Shown here: positions 44,711-51,954 of the stretch, one piece after another | Layout of the letters: every line of letters starts with the position of its first letter | How positions within the stretch are numbered: the stretch's first letter is position 1 | Origin: Paenibacillus eucommiae | Lineage (GTDB): Bacteria; Bacillota; Bacilli; Paenibacillales; NBRC-103111 | Direction of reading: 5' to 3' | NCBI RefSeq assembly: GCF_017874215.1 | Contig: NZ_JAGGLB010000022.1 | Location: 1 to 64,000, forward strand | Length of the DNA stretch: 64,000 nucleotides | Notes under the pieces: model-generated | What the model saw: the letters and a program-made list of their open reading frames with translations, nothing else | Database searches by the model: none | Told to the model about the DNA's origin: nothing | Translations under genes and position numbers: made by a program

Positions 44711-44728
44711 AATATAACTATCGTTATT
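44711..44728. promoter_or_regulatory. Candidate LacI-family operator 2
   Basis: AATATAACTATCGTTATT is the inverted relative of the site at 44488-44505 and lies 26 bases before the LacI-type start, where it could mediate autoregulation. The remaining bases between the divergent genes are AT-rich, with no ORF. Confidence 0.45.
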
Positions 44729-44753
44729 AGTTGAACAAAGGAGCGAAAAAAAG

Positions 44754-45761
44754 TTGGTTACTAAGAAAGATATCGCCGAGCATCTCGGTATTTCGCGAAC
44801 TGCTGTTTCATTAGCTTTAAATAACACCCCAAGTAGCACCATTTCTTTGGAAACCAAAAAGAAAATTCTCCAGGCAGCCAAAGAATTAGGATACCGCGAT
44901 ACAGAAATAAGCCCCAAAATAGGCTTTGTGTTATACAACCGCGAGGCCAACGATCCACGTTATCTTGAATATTTACAGTTAATTGAAGCTGCTGCTAGCA
45001 AGTCAGATTATGGTTTGATGTTTATTAGTGTCGATTCTTCAGGAGAATCACTGAATAAATTGCATAAATTATTGGATCGCCACGAAATGGAAGGCTTTAT
45101 TATTACAGGTGACGCAGACGATTCTTTATGTGAGCTGCTTGAAAGCTCAAGTTCTCCTTATTTATTCCTGGGTCTATTGCCTGAAGTAACAAAGTACAAT
45201 CTTAATCACATTACAATCGACGATCGTAAATTAACTTTTGATGCGGTTAGCCATCTCATCTCTCTAGGTCATAGTGAAATTGCGCTTTTTCTGGGAAGCT
45301 TAGACTACGTTATTCATCAGAAAGCCATCCAAGGCTATACCGATGCCTTGGAACATGCCAACATTCCACTTGATAAATCTCTGATCCAAGTCAGTGATGG
45401 TGAGAACGGATATGAGTTATGCAAAAGGATGCAACTGCTGAAATTGAATTTCACCGCAGCATTCTGTGCAAATACAGTCATACAGTTTGGTGCTTTACAG
45501 CGTCTAAAAGACAGCGGCATTTCCGTGCCTAAGGATGTAAGTTTGATTGGATCAGGTTTGTCCGAGCTGGGAAAGTTGAGTATTCCCCCCTTAACAACTC
45601 TGTATGTTTGTGAAATGGAGATTGAAAAAACTGTGTCTTATCTCATCGAAATTATTAATAATCCTGGTCAACATGGTGAAGTCTATTCTTTTTCTGAATT
45701 TGCACGTATTGAAGGCGGTACTGTCGCGGTCAGAAACCTAAACAATAACACGAGTAATTAA
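44754..45761 (+). CDS. LacI-family transcriptional regulator
   Basis: A 335-residue regulator. The N-terminal LacI HTH and hinge are clear (VTKKDIAEHLGISRTAVSLALNNTPSSTISLETKKKILQAAKELGY), followed by a periplasmic-binding-protein-like sensor domain (GFIITGDADD, ITIDDRKLTFDAVSHLISLGHSEIALFLG). The start is TTG, with AAAGGAG 11 bases upstream. It is divergent from the oxidoreductase-ABC-SLH operon and co-directional with the rhamnosidase, so it probably senses a sugar from that pathway and controls both. Confidence 0.9.
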   Translation: MVTKKDIAEHLGISRTAVSLALNNTPSSTISLETKKKILQAAKELGYRDTEISPKIGFVLYNREANDPRYLEYLQLIEAAASKSDYGLMFISVDSSGESLNKLHKLLDRHEMEGFIITGDADDSLCELLESSSSPYLFLGLLPEVTKYNLNHITIDDRKLTFDAVSHLISLGHSEIALFLGSLDYVIHQKAIQGYTDALEHANIPLDKSLIQVSDGENGYELCKRMQLLKLNFTAAFCANTVIQFGALQRLKDSGISVPKDVSLIGSGLSELGKLSIPPLTTLYVCEMEIEKTVSYLIEIINNPGQHGEVYSFSEFARIEGGTVAVRNLNNNTSN

Positions 45762-45793
45762 CAAGTAATTAATGAGTTATTTATATATTTTGC

Positions 45794-45802
45794 TGCTATA
45801 AT
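45794..45802 (+). promoter_or_regulatory. Extended -10 upstream of the GH78 gene
   Basis: TGCTATAAT, an exact extended -10, lies 42 bases before the ATG at 45844. The GH78 gene therefore probably has its own promoter besides any read-through from the LacI-type gene 80 bases upstream. Confidence 0.5.
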
Positions 45803-45843
45803 AGACCTAGGATTACTAATAATCTTTCAACGGAGGCTTACAA

Positions 45844-47973
45844 ATGCAAGAAATCAGCAAGGCAGCATGGATTTGGTACCCAGGAGACTTCGAGCTTTGG
45901 CTGCATAAAGAGGTCAGTATAAGACGTGATGAGAGAGGTTCAGTGATTCCTCCTTTTTGGCGCTTGGATTCACATACCGCCAACGTTAAATTTCGCAAGG
46001 ACTATGATCTGGAGCAGGAAGAGGAAGTCTCCCTGTATGTAGAAGGTGTATACAACATCGCTCTGGATAGTCGGTACATCTATGGCAATCCGGAAACCTT
46101 CACTCTTCCTGCCGGCAAGCATCATCTGATTATTTCCGTATTTGCAGAAACCGTCGTTCCAGCTATTTTTCTGCAAGGAAAAACCTTATCCACCGACAAC
46201 ACATGGACCGTGTCAACAAATAACCACAAATCGCCGCAGGCGGCATCCTGGATTTTTGACACTCCCACATATAAGCCTTCAACCTATCGTCTCGCTACAG
46301 AGGAGATTCGCCCTTTAACTGTGGAAAAACTATCCCATACAGCGACCCTGCTCGATTTCGGTAAAGAAACGTTCGGTTACGTTCAATTCCACGAGCTGCA
46401 AGGCAGCGGTAAAGTGAGCTTGTACTACGGGGAGTCACGTGAAGAGGCGCTGGCCACTGAGCAATGCGAAACCTTAGATGAGGTCCATTTAGCTGAAAAG
46501 TCTGCTAGCCAAAATTCCGATTCCGATTCCGATTCTAATTCTGATTCCGTCTCGAATTCCAATGCGAACCTCTTCACCGTTCCCAATTCCAGAGCGTTCC
46601 GCTATGTTCAAATCGTTGCGGAGGAAACCCTGCAAATCGGAGACATGACGGCGTTATATGAATACTTGCCAGTTAACTATCGGGGACGTTTCCGCTGTTC
46701 CGATGAACGGATCAACACTATTTGGGATACTTCTTTGTATACGATGCATTTGACAACGAGGGAGTTTTTCCTCGACGGTATCAAACGGGACCGCTGGGTT
46801 TGGTCAGGGGACGCTTATCAAAGCTTTTTAATGAATTATTATACGTTTTTTGACAATGATGTGTGCCGCCGCACATTAACGGTTCTCCGCGGCAAAGATC
46901 CTGTTGAAACCCATATTAATCATATTTTAGATTATAGTTTCTATTGGATTCTTGGCTTGTATGACTATTACTTATATACGGGAGATTTGGCTTTCGTTCA
47001 GAAAAATGCTGACAAAGTACATACGTTATTGGATTTTTGCATCGGCCGGACTAACGAGGAAGGCTTTATGGAAGGTTATAAGGATGACTGGGTATTCGTT
47101 GATTGGAGCGAAATCGATAACCGCGGCGAGGTTTGCTTTGAGCAGATTTTGTTCTGCCGCAGTCTGGAAATTGGCAGCTATTTTGCCGGTCTTTTTCAGA
47201 ATCCAGAGCTGGCCCAGAACTATGAGGAGCGTGCCCGCCAGCTGAAGGAGCGCATTTTCTCGGTGTTTTGGAATGACGAGGCCGGAGGGCTTGTGCACAG
47301 CCGTTATGAAGGAAAGCTGAACAACCACGTAACCAAATATGCCAATATGTTTGCCATGTCCTTTGGCTATTTGGATGAGCAGCGGTATGAGTCGGTCAAA
47401 CACAAAGTGATGTTGAACGACGCTGTTCAGCCTATCACCACTCCTTATATGCGCTTTTATGAGCTGGCATCATTATGTGAGGTTGGCGATATTTCCTGGG
47501 TGCTTGAAGAAATCCGCAGCTATTGGGGAGGAATGCTTGATCTCGGTGCGACCTCCTTCTGGGAAACATTTGATCCCACGCAATCGGGTGTCCAGCACTA
47601 TGACATGTATGGCCGCCCTTTTGCCAAAAGCCTCTGTCACGCCTGGGGAGCAAGTCCATTATATCTGGCAGGCAAGCATGTTCTTGGCATTCGCCCGCTA
47701 ACTCCTGGCTATGAAACCTATCTCATCGAGCCTCAGCTTGGCGACTTGAATTGGTTCGAAGGTGCCGTGCCACTTCCGGACGGGGATATCGAGCTTCATG
47801 TGAGCAAGGAGCATATTAAGGTTACTGCCGGATCAGGAACTGGCTTGCTACGTTTCCAGAGTGCCACGGAGCCGACCGCCGATCATGGTAACATCGAAGC
47901 CAAAGGCAATCATCTATATGAACTGACTGTGCTTCCAAATATAGTATATAACGTACGTTATGAAAGCAACTAA
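45844..47973 (+). CDS. GH78 alpha-L-rhamnosidase-like glycosidase
   Basis: A 709-residue cytoplasmic enzyme (no signal peptide): N-terminal beta-sandwich domains, then an (alpha/alpha)6 catalytic barrel and a C-terminal beta domain. GH78 signatures: DGIKRDRWVWSGD (about 309-321, with the general-acid region), TSFWETFDP (about 570) and SLCHAWGASPLYLAGKHVLGI. It would release terminal alpha-L-rhamnose from imported glycans. A low-complexity Ser/Asp/Asn run (SDSDSDSNSDSVSNSN, about 225-241) interrupts a beta-sandwich domain and is encoded by GATTCC-type hexamers. SD GGAGG. It belongs with the divergent transport operon. Confidence 0.88.
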   Translation: MQEISKAAWIWYPGDFELWLHKEVSIRRDERGSVIPPFWRLDSHTANVKFRKDYDLEQEEEVSLYVEGVYNIALDSRYIYGNPETFTLPAGKHHLIISVFAETVVPAIFLQGKTLSTDNTWTVSTNNHKSPQAASWIFDTPTYKPSTYRLATEEIRPLTVEKLSHTATLLDFGKETFGYVQFHELQGSGKVSLYYGESREEALATEQCETLDEVHLAEKSASQNSDSDSDSNSDSVSNSNANLFTVPNSRAFRYVQIVAEETLQIGDMTALYEYLPVNYRGRFRCSDERINTIWDTSLYTMHLTTREFFLDGIKRDRWVWSGDAYQSFLMNYYTFFDNDVCRRTLTVLRGKDPVETHINHILDYSFYWILGLYDYYLYTGDLAFVQKNADKVHTLLDFCIGRTNEEGFMEGYKDDWVFVDWSEIDNRGEVCFEQILFCRSLEIGSYFAGLFQNPELAQNYEERARQLKERIFSVFWNDEAGGLVHSRYEGKLNNHVTKYANMFAMSFGYLDEQRYESVKHKVMLNDAVQPITTPYMRFYELASLCEVGDISWVLEEIRSYWGGMLDLGATSFWETFDPTQSGVQHYDMYGRPFAKSLCHAWGASPLYLAGKHVLGIRPLTPGYETYLIEPQLGDLNWFEGAVPLPDGDIELHVSKEHIKVTAGSGTGLLRFQSATEPTADHGNIEAKGNHLYELTVLPNIVYNVRYESN

Positions 47974-47997
47974 AACCAATCCAACTTTATATAACAC

Positions 47998-48044
47998 AAA
48001 GAAACAGCTGCTGCGACCTCATATGTCGCGTCAGCTGTTTCTTT
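47998..48044 (+). terminator. Terminator of the GH78 gene
   Basis: A 13-bp stem AAAGAAACAGCTG (47998-48010) with 48032-48044, plus an inner GCGAC/GTCGC pairing, followed by a T-containing tail. It lies 24 bases past the GH78 stop. Confidence 0.75.
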
Positions 48045-48078
48045 ATTAAAGGCAATCAAAAAGCTAGAGTCTAGGAGC

Positions 48079-48261
48079 CTAGGCAAACCTTGTCCACGAT
48101 TTCAATGTTTGGTTTATATCCACACCCTCGAGAATCATCTTATGGATATCCTCATTGATAAGCTGGCGCGATGTATTCCATTTTTCACTCAAATAAAATC
48201 CGCTTGCCTGTACATCTTCCAACTCCTGCAAATATCTTTTCCATAGTCTGTTCTCATTCAT
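48079..48261 (-). CDS. Possible 60-residue protein or gene fragment
   Basis: The frame encodes a plausible helical protein (RLWKRYLQELEDVQASGFYLS, LINEDIHKMILEGVDINQTLKSW). Its C-terminal half resembles the last helices of extracellular solute-binding proteins, so it may be the remnant of a decayed ABC binding-protein gene; it could also be an intact small gene. The SD is poor (AGTGGA next to the ATG) and no upstream remainder of a binding protein was found, as quartet D begins 62 bases away. Confidence 0.35.
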   Translation of the reverse strand: MNENRLWKRYLQELEDVQASGFYLSEKWNTSRQLINEDIHKMILEGVDINQTLKSWTRFA

Positions 48262-48323
48262 TCCACTTTGTTCCGCCAGGGATCACACCCAGTAAAAGGC
48301 TACTCTCGCGTGCCAAAATGAAC

Positions 48324-48512
48324 TTTAACGATGTTTTTCATCGCTATAGAGATGAAAACTTCAGCACTCTGCGCGATAACGATGTTTTTCATCACTAAAA
48401 GGCTCATCTATGCCGGACACATGCAAATTGTCTCTACTTAGTGATGTTTTTCATCGTTAAAGTGACGAAGTCCCGGAAATTTGGCTCGTTAACGATGTTT
48501 TTCATCACTAAC
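48324..48512. repeat. Palindrome quartet D (spacers 26/37/26)
   Basis: Units at 48324-48348, 48375-48399, 48437-48461 and 48488-48512, with the same centre (GATG-TTTTT-CATC) as quartet C and decayed outer arms. Spacer lengths equal those of quartet C exactly, although the spacer sequences do not match. The array lies between the GH78 side and a minus-strand secreted-protein gene. The gap 48262-48794 holds nothing else except the terminator at 48568-48621. Confidence 0.92.
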
Positions 48513-48567
48513 TGCCCCTCAATAGTTCCAATCGAGTCCGCTCCCTACCGAAAGCGCAGACACAACC

Positions 48568-48621
48568 AAAAATAAACAATCCCTGACAGCTGACTGGCTG
48601 AAGCAGGGATTGTTTATTTTT
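48568..48621. terminator. Strong bidirectional 18-bp hairpin
   Basis: A perfect 18-bp stem AAAAATAAACAATCCCTG (48568-48585) with 48604-48621; the A/T outer part supplies U-tracts on both strands. It would end the minus-strand gene at 48795 or block read-through from the plus strand. Confidence 0.75.
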
Positions 48622-48794
48622 ATATCTCCTAGAAAGTGGTTATTGCCCACTTCCATCTCTGTATGATTCTACTTCATGTTTATTTAATGTTCTTATTGTA
48701 CCATCTTACTGTGCCTTCTTACTGAATTTCTAATGCACGCTTTTAACGTATGTTCTCATTACAGTTTCTATCACATGTTCCCACGCTACGTTCT

Positions 48795-49619
48795 TTATTT
48801 TGCAGCTTCCAAATTAGATATCTGCAGCTTGTACTGCTCCAAAAGCTTGCCAAGCGACTGCTTGATTACTTCCGAATCTTTGGATTCGGCAGCTTTGGCC
48901 AGCTCGATCTCTGCTTTGAAGAGTCCCATAGTGCCTTCGGCCCCGTCCACTAATGTGGCCTCTGTGGACTCAATGACCGTTCCAGGTTCAAGCACAAATG
49001 CTTCGTTATTGCCCGCAGTTGCAGTACCTGTAGATACTGTTTTAGCCCCAGTTTCTTTAGTCAGTGTCACCATCGGGACTCCTGTGGCCTCTTTTAGGGT
49101 AACTTCCTTTCCATTAATGAGTAGGGCTTTCCCTTCTTTTGAAGCTAACCCGCTTCCCTCTTTGACTTCTTTAAAGGAGATTTTGAGGCCGCTATTTTCA
49201 ACTGCTGCTATAGAAGCTGATGTGATTACCGCGCTAGCGATTTTGGCATCAGGGCTGGTAGTCTCATTGTTGGCACCTTTTTCCATCAACACCGCAGGGA
49301 CAGCTTCTAGAGTTCCATATACGTTAGATGTTTTAATGCCACTGAGCTTTTCGTACTTGTCCAGCGTGTTTTTCCAGTCATTTACGGTGTCAGGTGCGTA
49401 GATTTTGGCCAATTCCAGAGGATTATCAAAGCTGCTAACAACCGCCAAGGATGCAGTCTTTCCATCTATTTGAGTGGAGATGCTGCTTGGCAGCGGACCG
49501 AGATCTGTTAGCTTTTGAACATTAGAAACATTAGAAGCATTGGCTATAACCGGACTGGCGACAGCAGACAACAATAAGGCGGACATGGCAGCTCTTTTGA
49601 AAATCATTGTGTGTTTCAT
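48795..49619 (-). CDS. Secreted protein of unknown function
   Basis: A 274-residue protein with a signal peptide (1-29; AANASN region: SAVASPVIANAS) and no recognised domain. It has a mixed alpha/beta composition, a Thr/Ala-rich stretch near 195-210 (TVSTGTATAGNN) and a C-terminal amphipathic helix (MGLFKAEIELAKAAESKDSEVIKQSLGKLLEQYKLQISNLEAAK). It is divergent from the two-component system across 164 bases, so it may be a regulated target or a sensor partner (inference). Confidence 0.7.
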   Translation of the reverse strand: MKHTMIFKRAAMSALLLSAVASPVIANASNVSNVQKLTDLGPLPSSISTQIDGKTASLAVVSSFDNPLELAKIYAPDTVNDWKNTLDKYEKLSGIKTSNVYGTLEAVPAVLMEKGANNETTSPDAKIASAVITSASIAAVENSGLKISFKEVKEGSGLASKEGKALLINGKEVTLKEATGVPMVTLTKETGAKTVSTGTATAGNNEAFVLEPGTVIESTEATLVDGAEGTMGLFKAEIELAKAAESKDSEVIKQSLGKLLEQYKLQISNLEAAK

Positions 49620-49783
49620 AGTATGGATAACACTCCTCGTTGAGTTTGATTTGTCTTACAGGTCCTAGTGTACCGAACGAGTGTGGCAGAACATAGGCTG
49701 ATTTGTGGAAAAACAATGGCACTTCACCCTAATTGCAGAAGTCTTGATATACTTAAAGAAGAAATAACCGGGAGGTACCTTGA

Positions 49784-50536
49784 ATGAATACCATGAATAA
49801 CAACAATAACATGAATAATAACTATCTCATTGCCGTTGTCGACGATGACAAACATATACGCAATCTCGTTGAGGCCTATTTACAAAAGGAAAACTATCGG
49901 ACCATAGGTCTGGAAACCGCCGAAGAGGCTTGGACTTGGTGGAAGAACTGCCCGCCAGACATGTGGGTGCTTGACATTATGCTTCCAGGCATGGATGGCT
50001 ACGAGTTTTGCAGGAAAATTCGGAATGAGGCCGAGGTGCCGATCATTATGATTTCCGCCAAGGATAATGAGGTGGATAAAATATTGGGTCTTGAGCTGGG
50101 AAGCGATGATTATATGGTCAAGCCTTTCAGTCCCCGTGAGCTCGTTGCCCGCATTAAAAGGCAGCTTCAAAGGTGGTATAAACTCAAAAATGCCGAAGAA
50201 ACCATTCTGTCCGTTACAGATGACGCCGCCGTTGTCTCTCTGATCGAAATCGACAAGCTGCTATTGAAGCTGGAAGAAAGACGTGTGTTCTGGCACGGCG
50301 AAGAGGTGGACATGACCAGCAAGGAATTTGCCATGCTCAAAGTGCTTGCTGAGCATCCGAATCGTGCTTTTACGAGAGATGAACTGCTGACTTTCGTTTG
50401 GGGTGACGATTATTTCGGAAGTGATCGTGCTGTCGATCATCTGATTAAACGAATGCGCAAAAAATTGGAGCATTTGCCTATCGAGTCGGTATGGGGACAT
50501 GGCTACAGGATGAGAACAGAGGGGAGTGACCGTTAA
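49784..50536 (+). CDS. OmpR/PhoB-family response regulator
   Basis: A 250-residue regulator. Receiver domain: acidic pocket D20-D22, phospho-acceptor D64 (VLDIMLPGMDG), a Ser/Thr switch in IMISAKD and Lys in MVKPFSP. C-terminal winged-helix DNA-binding domain (MTSKEFAMLKVLAEHPNRAFTRDELLTFVWGDDYFGSDRAVDHLIKRMRKKL). The first 13 residues are almost all Asn and Met (MNTMNNNNNMNNN), an odd leader; GGGAGG lies 8 bases before the first ATG, so it is probably translated. It overlaps the SD region of the kinase gene. Confidence 0.93.
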   Translation: MNTMNNNNNMNNNYLIAVVDDDKHIRNLVEAYLQKENYRTIGLETAEEAWTWWKNCPPDMWVLDIMLPGMDGYEFCRKIRNEAEVPIIMISAKDNEVDKILGLELGSDDYMVKPFSPRELVARIKRQLQRWYKLKNAEETILSVTDDAAVVSLIEIDKLLLKLEERRVFWHGEEVDMTSKEFAMLKVLAEHPNRAFTRDELLTFVWGDDYFGSDRAVDHLIKRMRKKLEHLPIESVWGHGYRMRTEGSDR

Positions 50537-50537
50537 T

Positions 50538-51923
50538 ATGAAGCTGGTACATCAAATAAATCTCGCTTTTGCCATATCTCTTGTGCTCGTCCTTTCGGTA
50601 ACAGCCATCGTTATCCATTATGTATTGCTGGATCATTTTATCGGGGTGCAGAAAGAGGATTTGAAAACGATGGGAGCAGCAATGACGGCCACACTGAAAC
50701 AATCAGCTACTCTAAACACACTGAACGGGGGAACTACAGCCGCCGCAATTCCAACGGTAATTTCATCTTCACAGGGTGTTGAAGCTGTTGTTACCGACTT
50801 AAATGGGAACATTGTTACCGGGTTTGTACCAAATAAGTCCGTACAGCTAGAAGCAACAGAAGTGATTGGAATAGGCACAGTCTCGCAATTGGAAGCATCC
50901 ACTGCGAGTTTACAACAAATACAGAACGGAACAGATAGGCGTTTCATCACAGAAGTAAGTGCCATCCCTCAAGGAACGTTGACCCTTTATACACCAGTAA
51001 GCAAGATCAAAGCTATCGAACAAGCACTGCTTGGCCGGCTGCTCATTGTTTTCTGCGTAGGAGGAGCTATGATGTTTCTGCTCAGTCTGCTTATGACGAA
51101 CAGGCTGATTAAGCCGCTTATGCGATTAAGAACTGAATTAACTAAAGTAAGAGCACGGAAATTCTCAGAGGTTAAGCTGGTCAAAGCAGGAGGAGAGATC
51201 GGTTCAGTAGCTCAAACTGTATACGAGATGGCTGGTGAATTGAACAGATTTAACCACGTACAGAAGCAATTTTTCCAAAACGCATCCCATGAGCTGAAAA
51301 CACCTTTAATGTCCATTGCGGGGTACGCAGAAGGAATTCGTGACGGTATCTTCGAAGGTGAAAGTATCGGCAAGGGATTGGACATTATCCTAAGTGAAAG
51401 CGGAAGATTGAAAAACATTGTCACAGAGATGACGCTGCTTGCGAAGCTGGATAGCGAAGAGGATCTTTTCCAGCCTGCGACCATCTGCTTGCAGGATCTT
51501 TTGAAGGAAACGATCGAACGTATGAATCCGCAACTGGTGAAAAAAGGCCTGACCCTGCATACCTCTTACAATGATCAAGAACCGTTGACGATTTGGGCGG
51601 ACCGGGATAAGCTCCTGCAGGCGCTGCTGAACGTTGTTTCCAACGCAACCAGGTATGCCAATCAACATATTTACATTCATGCCCGCATCAGCAGAGACCG
51701 TGTTGAATTATCCGTTTCCGATGATGGCAAGGGGATATCCGAAGACCTGCTCCCCTATCTGTTCCATCGGTTTGTGAAAGGCAAGGATGGCGAATCAGGA
51801 CTCGGGCTGGCGATCTCCCGCGCTATCGTCGAACGCTGCGGCGGCCTGATTACAGCTGGCAACCGCAAGCAAGGTGGTGCAATAATTTCCCTTGGTTTTC
51901 CTGCAGCGGCGCCAGTTGCTTGA
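50538..51923 (+). CDS. Sensor histidine kinase
   Basis: A 461-residue membrane kinase: TM1 (about 8-30), an extracellular sensor domain of about 120 residues, TM2 (about 165-190), HAMP, a HisKA dimerisation domain with phospho-acceptor H251 (NASHELKTPLMS), and HATPase with the N box (NVVSNATRYA), G1 (SDDGKGI) and G2 (GLGLAIS). The ATG at 50538 is used, with GGGGAG about 10 bases upstream; an earlier in-frame GTG would overlap the regulator. It forms a cognate pair with the preceding regulator. It is convergent with the MMPL gene; an 18-bp palindrome (51928-51945) lies between them. Confidence 0.93.
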   Translation: MKLVHQINLAFAISLVLVLSVTAIVIHYVLLDHFIGVQKEDLKTMGAAMTATLKQSATLNTLNGGTTAAAIPTVISSSQGVEAVVTDLNGNIVTGFVPNKSVQLEATEVIGIGTVSQLEASTASLQQIQNGTDRRFITEVSAIPQGTLTLYTPVSKIKAIEQALLGRLLIVFCVGGAMMFLLSLLMTNRLIKPLMRLRTELTKVRARKFSEVKLVKAGGEIGSVAQTVYEMAGELNRFNHVQKQFFQNASHELKTPLMSIAGYAEGIRDGIFEGESIGKGLDIILSESGRLKNIVTEMTLLAKLDSEEDLFQPATICLQDLLKETIERMNPQLVKKGLTLHTSYNDQEPLTIWADRDKLLQALLNVVSNATRYANQHIYIHARISRDRVELSVSDDGKGISEDLLPYLFHRFVKGKDGESGLGLAISRAIVERCGGLITAGNRKQGGAIISLGFPAAAPVA

Positions 51924-51954
51924 ACTTGAGCTTAAGCTTAAGCTCGAACAGGTG

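Noticed and set aside
51928..51945. 18-bp palindrome GAGCTTAAGCTTAAGCTC as an operator
   Set aside because: It lies between two convergent gene ends, where an operator is unlikely; it is a weak 3'-end hairpin at most.
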